NCBI GenBank assembly: GCA_017398485.1
Contig: JAFQFY010000076.1
Location: 1 to 37,986 of the forward strand
Source of the DNA: Clostridia bacterium
GTDB lineage: Bacteria > Bacillota > Clostridia > Oscillospirales > Acutalibacteraceae
Direction of reading: 5' to 3'
DNA length: 37,986 nucleotides
Of this stretch, positions 30,770 through 37,986 are shown one piece after another; position 1 is the first letter of the stretch; each line of letters starts with the position of its first letter. The notes below the pieces were generated by a model. That model was not told where the DNA came from, made no database searches, and saw only the letters and a program-made list of their open reading frames with translations. Both the position numbers and the translations under genes were made by a program.

Positions 30770-33121
30770 ATGGCAAAGAGAAAGAGATCGACCAAGAAAT
30801 CCCAAACCAAGACCACCGCGGCACAGCGCGACACGCGTCGCCAGATGCGCGCGGTTATATTGCTTGCTGTAGCGCTGCTGCTGCTATGCGTAGCGATCAT
30901 CCCCGGCGAGAACGTGTGGACGTGGATGCACGAAACACTGCTTGGACTGTTCAGCTTCTCGGCGTATCTGCTGCCGGTGGCACTCGGCGCACACGCAATC
31001 ACGCTCGCAATGGACAAGGATGGTCGCAGCATCAACATCCGCATTCTGGAATGCGTAGCGTTCGTCGTGATGCTGATGAGCACCGTGTACGTATTCGCCA
31101 CGGACGCGACCGAAGTGAGCTACTTTCAGGCGATCAGCGACGCGTTTATCAAGGGTCGCGAAGTTTACGGCGGCGCCGTGCTCGGCTCGTTACTTGGCTG
31201 GCCGGCGGAAGCGGCGTTCGGCGATATCGGCGCGAAGATCGTCTTGATCCTGCTGATGTTTGTGTTCTTTATGCTGGTCACAGGTACCACCGTTCTCCAG
31301 CTTTTGCGCGCGATGCGCAAGCCCGTGGATAAGACCAAGGAAGGTATTGAACACGTGGTTGCGGAGATCAGCCAGCGTCGCGAGAAGCGCGGCGAGGTGG
31401 ATATCGACATTGACCTGGGTGAAGGCTATGCCAAGACGCCGCGTAAGAAGCGCGCGCCTGCCGAGGAGCAGTCGGCTTTCTCGGAAAACACCGCACCCGA
31501 CGTAACGGATAAGTTGGCGGCATTGCGCAAGGCCGCCGAGGATATGAACAAACCCGAAGCATCGGCGGATGAGCCCGAGCAGGCGGCGGAGGCTGAGCCG
31601 TTCGAGGTGTCGGAAGAGACGGAAGAGACCGTTGAGCAAGAGGTCATTTATCGCTATCCGCCGCTGACGCTTCTTGATGAGTCGAAATCGCAGGGCGCCG
31701 GTATGTCGGATAGGGATCTGCAACTTAACGGTGAGTTGTTGGTCAACACTCTGCGTGATTTTGGCATCAATACGCGTTTGTGCGATATCACGCGCGGCCC
31801 GTCGGTCACGCGCTACGAACTGGAGCCGAGTGCCGGCGTGAAGATTAGCCGTATCACCGGTCTGGCAGACGATATCGCTCTGCGTTTGGCGACTACAGGT
31901 GTTCGTATCGAGGCGCCGATACCGAATAAGGCGGCGGTCGGCATCGAGGTGCCGAACAAGGCGCGCAACACCGTGTGTCTGCGCTCGTTGCTGGATACGC
32001 CCGATTTCCGCACCGCCAAGGGTAAACTGACGGTGGCGCTCGGTCAGGATATTGAGGGCAACACCGTGATGACCGATCTTGCCAAGATGCCGCACCTGCT
32101 TATCGCCGGTACGACCGGCTCGGGTAAATCCGTATGTACAAACTCGATGATCCAGTCGGTGTTGTTCCGCGCGAGACCCGATGAAGTGAAATTGATACTT
32201 ATCGATCCCAAAAAGGTCGAGTTCGGCGTGTATAACGGCATTCCGCATCTGCTGGTGCCGGTCGTGACCGATCCGCGTAAGGCGGCAGGCGCGCTCGGCT
32301 GGGCGGTCAACGAGATGCTTAAACGCTACCAAATGTTTGCAGAAGCGAACGTGCGCGATATTGCCGGCTATAACGACGCGGCGCGCACGAACGAGGCACT
32401 CAAGCCCTTACCGCTGATCATGATCGTCATTGATGAGCTGGCCGACCTGATGATGGCGGCGGCCAACGAGGTGGAAGACTCGATCTGCCGCTTGGCGCAG
32501 ATGGCGCGTGCCGCCGGCATGCACATGGTCATTGCCACCCAGCGTCCGTCGGTCGATGTTATCACGGGCCTTATCAAGGCGAATATTCCCAGCCGCTTGG
32601 CGCTGACGGTTGCCAGCGGCACTGACAGCCGCACCATTCTCGATGCCAACGGTGCGGAAAAACTGCTTGGTTACGGCGATATGCTGTTTATGCCGGTCGG
32701 TCAGTCTAAGCCTCGCCGTGTGCAGGGCTGTTTTGTGACCAATAAAGAGATCGAGCGCGTCATTGACTTCCTCAAATCTGCGGAAAGACCGCAGGAATAC
32801 GATCAAGAGGTCATCGATGAGATCGAGAAGCAGGCAGCGGCCGCCGGTCGCGCCAACAGCCGCAGCGATGCGATGGGCGACGACGGCGCGGATGACGAGG
32901 ACGAGGCTCTGCCACAGGCGATTGAGATCGCCGTGGAGGCGGGACAGATCTCCACCTCGATGCTGCAACGCAAGATGCGCTTCGGTTATGCGCGTGCCGG
33001 TCGTATCATCGACCAGATGGAACAGCGCGGTATTATCGGCCCCAACGAGGGCAGTAAACCGCGCAAGGTGCTCATTACGCGCCAACAGTGGATCGAGATG
33101 AACATGAACAAGGAAGAGTAA
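30770..33121 (+). CDS. spoIIIE: DNA translocase SpoIIIE/FtsK
   Basis: The product has 783 residues. Four membrane helices lie in roughly the first 180, followed by an acidic, Pro/Glu-rich linker. The motor domain has Walker A GTTGSGKS near residue 447, IDPKKVEFGVYN, and Walker B IMIVIDELADL near 550. The C-terminal winged-helix gamma domain (MLQRKMRFGYARAGRIID) reads oriented DNA sequences. The protein pumps chromosomal DNA across the division or sporulation septum. GGAGGA eight bases before ATG 30770 decides the start over ATG 30752. Synteny with tepA supports the SpoIIIE name. Confidence 0.95.
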   Translation: MAKRKRSTKKSQTKTTAAQRDTRRQMRAVILLAVALLLLCVAIIPGENVWTWMHETLLGLFSFSAYLLPVALGAHAITLAMDKDGRSINIRILECVAFVVMLMSTVYVFATDATEVSYFQAISDAFIKGREVYGGAVLGSLLGWPAEAAFGDIGAKIVLILLMFVFFMLVTGTTVLQLLRAMRKPVDKTKEGIEHVVAEISQRREKRGEVDIDIDLGEGYAKTPRKKRAPAEEQSAFSENTAPDVTDKLAALRKAAEDMNKPEASADEPEQAAEAEPFEVSEETEETVEQEVIYRYPPLTLLDESKSQGAGMSDRDLQLNGELLVNTLRDFGINTRLCDITRGPSVTRYELEPSAGVKISRITGLADDIALRLATTGVRIEAPIPNKAAVGIEVPNKARNTVCLRSLLDTPDFRTAKGKLTVALGQDIEGNTVMTDLAKMPHLLIAGTTGSGKSVCTNSMIQSVLFRARPDEVKLILIDPKKVEFGVYNGIPHLLVPVVTDPRKAAGALGWAVNEMLKRYQMFAEANVRDIAGYNDAARTNEALKPLPLIMIVIDELADLMMAAANEVEDSICRLAQMARAAGMHMVIATQRPSVDVITGLIKANIPSRLALTVASGTDSRTILDANGAEKLLGYGDMLFMPVGQSKPRRVQGCFVTNKEIERVIDFLKSAERPQEYDQEVIDEIEKQAAAAGRANSRSDAMGDDGADDEDEALPQAIEIAVEAGQISTSMLQRKMRFGYARAGRIIDQMEQRGIIGPNEGSKPRKVLITRQQWIEMNMNKEE

Positions 33122-33124
33122 CGT

Positions 33125-34063
33125 ATGGCTCGTAAGCGTAAATTTAAACAGAGTCGACTGTATGCGATCGTTGCCGCCGCGGTTCTGGTTTTCTGCGCGG
33201 TCATTCAGATCGGTCAATACATACCGTCCTTAGGAATTCCGAGTTGGGACGAGTTGTTCGCTTCTGCCGGATTTTCCGAGCCGAGTGCGGCACCCGAGGG
33301 TGAATTACAGGTGCACTTTATCGATGTCGGCAACGCCGACTGTATCCTTATCCGTCAGGGAGAGGCAAGCGCGCTCATCGATGCCGGCGAGCGAGGCGAC
33401 GGCGATCTCATTCTGGCGCATTTGAACAGTTTGGGTGTGTCCAAACTGGATATTGTTATCGCTACGCATCCTCACGCCGACCATATCGGCGCTATGGCCG
33501 AGGTCGTCAACACCCTGCCGATCGGCAAGTTCGTTATGTCTTTTATGCCCGAATCCGAGACACCCACCACCGCCACCTATCTCAATATGCTTGAAGCCTT
33601 GGACGATAAGCAGGTGCCGGTGGATGAGGCGAGCCCCGGTGCCGTATATGAGCTCGGCACGGCGCGACTGACCGTGCTTGCACCTTTGGAGGAAAGTAAA
33701 GAAGAGAATAACATTTCGGTGGTGACGCGCCTGACCTTCGGTGAACGCAGTTTTCTGTTTATGGGCGATGCCGAGACCGAGGTGGAGAAGAAATTGCTCA
33801 CGGACGGCGCCGTGCTTACGGCAGATGTATTAAAGGTTGGTCATCACGGAAGTTCCACGTCGTCGTCTTATGCGTTCTTGCAGCGTGTGTCGCCGCAGTA
33901 CGCGGTGATTCCCTGCGGCGTCGATAACAGCTACGACCATCCGAGTGATAAGGTGTTGGCGCGTCTGGATGACCTGAACGCGACGATCTATCGCGCGGAT
34001 GTGCACGGACATATCGTGTTTACGACGGACGGAAAAAAGCTGGATGTTTCAACCGAGAAATAA
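33125..34063 (+). CDS. Membrane-anchored ComEC/Rec2-like metallo-beta-lactamase hydrolase
   Basis: The product has 312 residues. A basic N-terminus and one membrane helix (about 12-30) are followed by an extracytoplasmic metallo-beta-lactamase domain. It opens VHFIDVGNADCILI, with the metal motif THPHADH (114-120), then FMGDAE and VGHHGSSTS. This is the C-terminal domain type of the DNA-uptake protein ComEC, here without its channel, so it may be a nuclease outside the membrane. It starts three bases after spoIIIE and is followed by a DUF3006 gene, a common pairing in Clostridia. Confidence 0.85.
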   Translation: MARKRKFKQSRLYAIVAAAVLVFCAVIQIGQYIPSLGIPSWDELFASAGFSEPSAAPEGELQVHFIDVGNADCILIRQGEASALIDAGERGDGDLILAHLNSLGVSKLDIVIATHPHADHIGAMAEVVNTLPIGKFVMSFMPESETPTTATYLNMLEALDDKQVPVDEASPGAVYELGTARLTVLAPLEESKEENNISVVTRLTFGERSFLFMGDAETEVEKKLLTDGAVLTADVLKVGHHGSSTSSSYAFLQRVSPQYAVIPCGVDNSYDHPSDKVLARLDDLNATIYRADVHGHIVFTTDGKKLDVSTEK

Positions 34064-34075
34064 TGGAGGTGCCGC

Positions 34076-34297
34076 ATGCTGTACAGCATAGACCGTTTTG
34101 AAGGCGACGTTGCCGTTTTGGTAGACGAGAATGAAAACACCGTCAACGTCGCACGCTCCTTACTGCCGACGGCGGCACACAGCGGTGATATGCTGCGCTT
34201 TGCAGACGGTTGCTATACCGTTGCTACAGATGCGACAGCGTCACGTCGCGCTCGCGTTTTGAACTTGCAGGCAAAACTGCGCCGCACGAAGAAATAA
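34076..34297 (+). CDS. DUF3006 family protein
   Basis: The product has 73 residues: MLYSIDRFEGDVAVLVDE, then an SH3-like or OB-like small barrel and a basic C-terminus. The opening YSIDRFEGDxAV is the hallmark of DUF3006, whose members commonly follow ComEC-like metallo-beta-lactamase genes. GGAGGTG lies before the ATG, 12 bases after the hydrolase gene. It probably assists or is co-regulated with the hydrolase; no function is known. Confidence 0.85.
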   Translation: MLYSIDRFEGDVAVLVDENENTVNVARSLLPTAAHSGDMLRFADGCYTVATDATASRRARVLNLQAKLRRTKK

Positions 34298-34348
34298 TTA
34301 TCCTCTCATACGAATAACGCAACATCTGCGAGCAGGGATTGCTGTAAC

Positions 34349-34390
34349 GACCGAACGGCGCGTTCATCACTCGCCGTCGGTCTTCTTTTT
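34349..34390 (+). terminator. Terminator of the tepA-spoIIIE operon, inside a convergent gene
   Basis: GACCGA-A-CGGCG (34349-34360) pairs with CGCCG-TCGGTC (34372-34382), leaving one bulged A, and TTCTTTTT follows. Its 3' half lies within the last codons of the minus-strand TauE gene. Confidence 0.75.
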
Positions 34391-34735
34391 GACGCGTAAT
34401 TCCTTGACACCGATATACAGTAGCACCACGCCGAAAAGCCGTTTGAGCAAGGCGGTATCCATGTCAGCGGCGAGCAGGGCCGTGGGTACGGCGGCGGCAA
34501 CGCCGACGATACTGCACCACCATACCGCCTGCCATTCGATCGCCTTTTTACGGATATGCCCGATGAGCGCGGCCGGTGCACAGCCGATGAAATACAGTAG
34601 GTTGATGCCGCCGGCGGTGTGCTGTGCCACGCCTGCGAAAGCGGTCAGATACAACACGAGCAGTGATCCGCCGCCGATGCCGAAACCGCTGATGATGCCG
34701 GTGAGTGTGCCGATGATAAACGCGACCCACTTCAT
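34367..34735 (-). CDS. Half-size TauE/SafE (TSUP) permease, second of a pair
   Basis: The product has 122 residues and four predicted membrane helices. It contains the TauE/SafE glycine motif GIISGFGIGGGSLLVLYL near the start and ends LLKRLFGVVLLYIGVKELRVK. Ordinary TauE/SafE proteins are about twice as long and made of two such repeats, so this is one repeat encoded alone. Its start overlaps the stop of the sister gene (ATGA), so both are made together and probably form a heterodimer. AAAGGCGG lies eight bases before ATG 34735. Family members export sulfite, sulfoacetate or other anions; the substrate here is unknown. Confidence 0.82.
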   Translation of the reverse strand: MKWVAFIIGTLTGIISGFGIGGGSLLVLYLTAFAGVAQHTAGGINLLYFIGCAPAALIGHIRKKAIEWQAVWWCSIVGVAAAVPTALLAADMDTALLKRLFGVVLLYIGVKELRVKKKTDGE

Positions 34736-35091
34736 AATAACAACACCGCCTTTACGCCGCCGTAGAGGATCAGCATGCCGAACAGACGGTGGAGCCAAAC
34801 GGTCGAAATACGGGAGAAAAATTTGGCGGATAACAGACCGCCGAGCACGCCGCCGATAAGATAGGGCAGAGCGTCACCCCATACGTTTCCTCCCTTGAAA
34901 CAGAAAATGACGTAAGACGCCACCGACAGCGGCAGCATGATGGCGACCGATGTGGCGAACGCGCGCTTTTCCTCCAGCCCGATCCAGCGGATGAGCAGAG
35001 GGACGAGGAAAAGACCGCCGCCGGCGCCGAACAGACCGTTGGTCAGACCGGCGAGTGCGCCGGCGATGAGATACCGATACCGTTTCTTCAT
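34732..35091 (-). CDS. Half-size TauE/SafE (TSUP) permease, first of a pair
   Basis: The product has 119 residues and four predicted membrane helices. The glycine motif AGLTNGLFGAGGGLFLVPLL and the ending WLHRLFGMLILYGGVKAVLLL parallel the sister protein, which shows the two arose by duplication of one repeat unit. Each protein is intact and has its own start, so this is not a frameshifted single gene. AAGGAAG is eight bases before ATG 35091. The frame stays open far upstream on the minus strand, but that part is antisense to the radical SAM gene and is not coding. Confidence 0.82.
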   Translation of the reverse strand: MKKRYRYLIAGALAGLTNGLFGAGGGLFLVPLLIRWIGLEEKRAFATSVAIMLPLSVASYVIFCFKGGNVWGDALPYLIGGVLGGLLSAKFFSRISTVWLHRLFGMLILYGGVKAVLLL

Positions 35092-35110
35092 ACTCCAAAC
35101 TTCCTTATCC

Positions 35111-35140
35111 AATATATATCCAGTGTTACCGAATTTGCAA
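35111..35140 (-). promoter_or_regulatory. Probable promoter of the TauE pair
   Basis: On the minus strand, TTGCAA (35140-35135) precedes TATATT (35116-35111) by 18 bases; TATATA at a 16-base gap is also possible. Confidence 0.5.
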
Positions 35141-35163
35141 AAAATATGACCAAGGGGATTACT

Positions 35164-37011
35164 ATGATCGACAACAACAAACTCGAAAACTTGTTTTTGC
35201 AGGTGCAAAAGCCGTCGCGCTACACGGGCGGTGAGCTCAACAGCGTTACGAAAGAACGCAACAAGGTCGCGGTGCGCTTTGCGTTCTGCTTTCCCGATCT
35301 CTACGAGGTCGGCATGTCCCATTTGGGCATGAAGATCCTGTATGCGCAGTTCAACAACGAGCCGGACGTGTGGTGCGAGCGCGTGTTTACACCGGATGCG
35401 GATTTTGAGGCACTGATGCGGCAAAATGATATTCCCTTGTTTGGATTGGAAAGCCGTGACCCGATACGCGACTTCGATTTTATCGGCTTTACCCTGCAAT
35501 ACGAGCTTTGCTACACCTCGATGCTCAATATGCTTGACCTCGCCGGTGTGCCGCTTCGCGCCGCAGACCGCGGCGACGATATGCCGTTGGTGGTGGCCGG
35601 CGGTCCGTGTGTCTGCAACCCTGAACCGATCGCAGATTTCGTGGATATGTTCTTCCTCGGTGAGGGGGAAGAGGTCGATCTTGAAGTCATCAATCTTTAT
35701 AAAGAACATAAAAAGAACGGCTATTCCAAGGCGGCGTTTTTGCGTGCCTGTGCCGATATTGAGGGCGTGTACGTACCGTCGCTGTACGACGTATCCTACA
35801 ACGAGGACGGCACGGTCAAGTGCGTCGAGCCGCGTGACGGCGTTAAGCCGACCGTGCGCAAGCGCATTATCCGCGATCTTGATTTGTGCTACTATCCCGA
35901 CTATTTCGTTGTGCCGTATACCGACATTGTGCACGATCGCGCGATGAGTGAGATCTTCCGCGGCTGTATCCGCGGATGCCGTTTCTGTCAGGCAGGCTTT
36001 ATCTACCGACCCGTGCGTGAAAAATCGGTGGATACCATCGACCGTCAGAGTCACGCGCTGTGCGAGTCGACCGGTTACGAGGAGTTTTCGCTGTCGTCGT
36101 TGTCGACGAGTGATTATACTCAGCTCGAGCCGTTGCTCGACCGCCTGCTCGACTGGGCGGAGAAGGAGCACACGAACATCTCTCTGCCGTCCCTGCGTGT
36201 GGACGGCTTCTCGGATGAGCTTGTCAACCGCCTTAACGTACTGCGCCGCGCAGGTCTGACTTTTGCGCCGGAGGCAGGCACGCAGCGCCTGCGTGACGCG
36301 ATCAACAAAAACCTCACCGAGCAAGAGATCCTCGACACCGCCTCGAAAGCGTTCCGCGGCGGCTGGACGGCGGTGAAGTTGTATTTTATGATGGGTTTGC
36401 CGACCGAAACGATGGAGGACATCGAGGGCATGGCGATCCTTGGTCAGAAGATCGTCAACTGTTTCTACGCCAATCCTGACAAACCGAAGGGCAAGGGCGT
36501 GACGGTAAGCATGAGCGCGTCCTGCTTTGTGCCCAAGCCGTTTACCCCCTTCCAGTGGGAGCCGCAGACGACTATGCAGGAACTGGAAGAAAAGCAAAAG
36601 CACCTCGTCGAGTCGGTGCATACCAAGAAGATCTCGTTGAGCTGGCACGATGCCAAGACGAGTTTTCTCGAAGCGGTGCTCGCGCGCGGCGACCGCCGCC
36701 TTTGCCGCGTGTTAGAGGTAGCGCATGAGCGCGGATTTAACCTCGATGCTTGGTCGGAGCATTTCGACTTTAACGCGTGGCTGGCGATATTCGACGAGGT
36801 CGGGTTGAATCCCGCGTTCTACGCCAACCGCCGCCGCGACTTTTCCGAGGTGTTGCCGTGGGACCATCTGGACTACGGCGTGAGCAAGGAGTTCCTCGTC
36901 AGCGAAAATAAGAAAGCGCACGAAGCGACCGTCACACCGAACTGCCGACAGGCGTGCTCGGGCTGTGGTGCGGCGTGCTGGAAGGAGGGTGTGTGCGTTG
37001 AAAAACGTTAG
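35164..37011 (+). CDS. TIGR03960 family B12-binding radical SAM protein
   Basis: The product has 615 residues. An N-terminal cobalamin-binding-like domain (VAVRFAFCFPDLYEVGMSH, GGPCVCNPEPIADFVD) precedes a radical SAM core with CIRGCRFC (Cys268, 272 and 275). The C-terminus has further cysteines (CSGCGAAC) that may bind an extra cluster. The B12 site lacks an obvious DxHxxG histidine. Members of this family are nearly always followed by a TIGR03936 gene, as here. The reaction is unknown; a tRNA or ribosome-linked modification is often supposed from its place near rplS, rplU and RNase genes. AAGGGG six bases before ATG 35164 fixes the start. Confidence 0.88.
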   Translation: MIDNNKLENLFLQVQKPSRYTGGELNSVTKERNKVAVRFAFCFPDLYEVGMSHLGMKILYAQFNNEPDVWCERVFTPDADFEALMRQNDIPLFGLESRDPIRDFDFIGFTLQYELCYTSMLNMLDLAGVPLRAADRGDDMPLVVAGGPCVCNPEPIADFVDMFFLGEGEEVDLEVINLYKEHKKNGYSKAAFLRACADIEGVYVPSLYDVSYNEDGTVKCVEPRDGVKPTVRKRIIRDLDLCYYPDYFVVPYTDIVHDRAMSEIFRGCIRGCRFCQAGFIYRPVREKSVDTIDRQSHALCESTGYEEFSLSSLSTSDYTQLEPLLDRLLDWAEKEHTNISLPSLRVDGFSDELVNRLNVLRRAGLTFAPEAGTQRLRDAINKNLTEQEILDTASKAFRGGWTAVKLYFMMGLPTETMEDIEGMAILGQKIVNCFYANPDKPKGKGVTVSMSASCFVPKPFTPFQWEPQTTMQELEEKQKHLVESVHTKKISLSWHDAKTSFLEAVLARGDRRLCRVLEVAHERGFNLDAWSEHFDFNAWLAIFDEVGLNPAFYANRRRDFSEVLPWDHLDYGVSKEFLVSENKKAHEATVTPNCRQACSGCGAACWKEGVCVEKR

Positions 37012-37633
37012 GGTAGTCTTTTCCAAAACAGGGCGCGCGCGCTTTATTTCCCATCTGGACCTCGTGCGCACCATGACACGTGTTATGCGCCGCGCGCGGA
37101 TTCCGCTGTGGTATACCGAGGGCTTTAACCGCCATCCGTATCTGACCTTCGCAGCACCCTTGTCGCTCGGCTTTGAAGGGCTGCGCGAGACGATGGATCT
37201 GCGCTTGGAGGAGGATATGCCATTCGAAGAACTGGTCTCGCGGCTCAACGAGGCGTTTCCCGAGGGCTTCGAGGCGATCTCGGCGGCCGAGGCGGTGTGC
37301 AAGGCAGGCGAACTTGCGCAGTCGGTTTATCGCTTGGCGCTCGATTGCCCGATCGACGCGGTACGCGCGTTGCTCGCGCAAGGGGAGATCTTGGTTGAAA
37401 AACGGACTAAGAAAAAGACTGTTAAGACAATGGACATCCGCCCGGCGTTTGCTGATGCACAGGTAGAGGCTTGCGACGGCGGCACGGTGATGACCGTGAC
37501 TCTGCCGACCGGCAACGATAACGTTAACCCCGGCCTGTTCTTGCAAGCACTCAATGCAGTAAACGGCGGCACATACGGCATGCGCGTGCTGCGTTTGGAG
37601 CTTCTCACGGCGGCAGGAGAGCCGTTTCGCTGA
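36998..37633 (+). CDS. TIGR03936 family radical SAM-associated protein (DUF2344)
   Basis: The product has 211 residues: VRVVFSKTGRARFISHLDLVRT at the start, then PLWYTEGFNRHPYLTFAAPLSLGFEG, both hallmarks of DUF2344. The gene overlaps the radical SAM gene by 14 bases, so translation is coupled. The start is TTG 36998, nine bases after GGAGG. The two proteins, sometimes fused in other bacteria, presumably act together, with this one as substrate-binding partner. Confidence 0.88.
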   Translation: MKNVRVVFSKTGRARFISHLDLVRTMTRVMRRARIPLWYTEGFNRHPYLTFAAPLSLGFEGLRETMDLRLEEDMPFEELVSRLNEAFPEGFEAISAAEAVCKAGELAQSVYRLALDCPIDAVRALLAQGEILVEKRTKKKTVKTMDIRPAFADAQVEACDGGTVMTVTLPTGNDNVNPGLFLQALNAVNGGTYGMRVLRLELLTAAGEPFR

Positions 37634-37670
37634 TGCAAAATAAATATTTTTAATAATTGTAAAAAAACGC

Positions 37671-37699
37671 TTGCAATTTGCGTTTGGCTGTGATATGAT
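37671..37699 (+). promoter_or_regulatory. rplS promoter
   Basis: TTGCAA (37671-37676) and TATGAT (37694-37699) are separated by 17 bases. Confidence 0.8.
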
Positions 37700-37705
37700 A
37701 CTACA

Positions 37706-37830
37706 GGTGTTTTTTGCCGCGAGTTTTCTCGTGGGGGTTAATGCCTGGCGAAAGCACGACATTAAAGCGGGTAGTCCTCTATTGACCGTAGGTCGGTATG
37801 AATATCTGAAAATTTTAGGAGGAACACAAA
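37706..37830 (+). promoter_or_regulatory. Structured rplS leader, possible L19 autoregulatory RNA
   Basis: The 125-base leader holds a hairpin CGAG-TTTT-CTCG inside a longer imperfect stem (GTGTTTTTTGCC with GGCGAAAGCAC) and a second hairpin GACC-GTA-GGTC. Ribosomal protein L19 leaders that regulate their own gene are known in Firmicutes. The structure and place fit, but I could not match a consensus. Confidence 0.4.
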
Positions 37831-37986
37831 ATGGACGCATTGAAACTCATTGCTGGTGACAGCGTGAAGGCTGACGCTCCCGCGTTTAGCATCGGTGACA
37901 CGGTTCGTGTCGATGTTAAGATCCGCGAAGGTGATCGCGAGCGTATTCAGGCCTTCGAGGGCACGGTCATCGCGAAGAAGGGCAGC
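37831..37986 (+). CDS. rplS: 50S ribosomal protein L19, 5' part
   Basis: The first 52 codons are present and the gene runs off the window. The sequence ([20 protein letters not shown], then [23 protein letters not shown]) matches L19, with the conserved VKIREG.RERIQ.FEG block. L19 lies at the interface of the 30S and 50S subunits. AGGAGG is upstream of the ATG. Confidence 0.95.
   Translation, partial: MDALKLIAGDSVKADAPAFSIGDTVRVDVKIREGDRERIQAFEGTVIAKKGS

Noticed and set aside
31190..32332. 380-codon minus-strand frame opposite spoIIIE
   Set aside because: It lies across the SpoIIIE linker and Walker A region and shows no domain; it is a shadow of the plus-strand gene.
34367..35091. TauE pair as a single gene broken by a frameshift
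   Set aside because: Both halves have their own start, ribosome-binding site and complete repeat unit, and they meet in a clean ATGA overlap.
35092..36648. Long N-terminal extension of the minus-strand TauE gene
   Set aside because: The extension is antisense to the radical SAM gene and has no family similarity; the real start at 35091 has a ribosome-binding site.
1..37986. CRISPR arrays, transposons, prophage, tRNA or rRNA genes
   Set aside because: No regularly spaced repeats, transposase or integrase domains, phage genes or tRNA cloverleaf ends were seen on either strand.

Overview
This window looks like chromosomal DNA from a spore-forming member of the Clostridia with mid-range GC content, probably an Oscillospiraceae-like gut lineage. 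The evidence is spoIIGA-sigE, tepA-spoIIIE, cdaA-cdaR, DUF1292 and DUF3343 genes, Nfn-type electron bifurcation genes and vegetative promoters close to the TTGACA/TATAAT consensus. I see no prophage, transposase, CRISPR array, tRNA or rRNA. The species cannot be named from the sequence alone.

Layout, left to right. Positions 1-670 are AT-rich and hold the 3' end of a BspA-type leucine-rich-repeat gene and a 305-base gap. At 674-2957 are an unusual fusion of an XRE helix-turn-helix to a complete phosphoglucosamine mutase and, overlapping it, a stand-alone GlmU-type acetyltransferase. A metallophosphoesterase follows. A LexA-controlled dinB with a small partner gene diverges from a YitT-family membrane protein. 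A minus-strand operon (10403 to 6806) encodes two bacterial PH-domain membrane proteins, a DUF2156 protein and a TlyA methyltransferase. It diverges from spoIIGA-sigE, whose promoter carries a Spo0A-box-like site. An AraC regulator diverges from galK-galT.

The middle region has a free-standing EF-G-like GTPase, then a strongly structured non-coding RNA on the minus strand, probably 6S RNA, between the EF-G terminator and the DUF1292 gene. Next come a DUF3343/cysteine desulfurase pair and cdaA-cdaR, the c-di-AMP synthase and its regulator. Here cdaR is not followed by glmM as it often is in Firmicutes. A minus-strand group (mtaB, a degenerate LCP-like protein, a transglutaminase lipoprotein) diverges from a YfbR-like/MFS/nfnA/nfnB operon.

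The right third carries tepA-spoIIIE-MBL hydrolase-DUF3006 (plus strand), two tandem half-size TauE/SafE permease genes (minus strand), a B12-binding radical SAM protein overlapping its usual TIGR03936 partner, and the start of rplS behind its own promoter and a structured leader. Most genes are housekeeping or sporulation genes. The most unusual items are the HTH-GlmM fusion with a candidate operator, the 6S-like RNA, the near-perfect palindrome before cdaA, and the split TauE pair.
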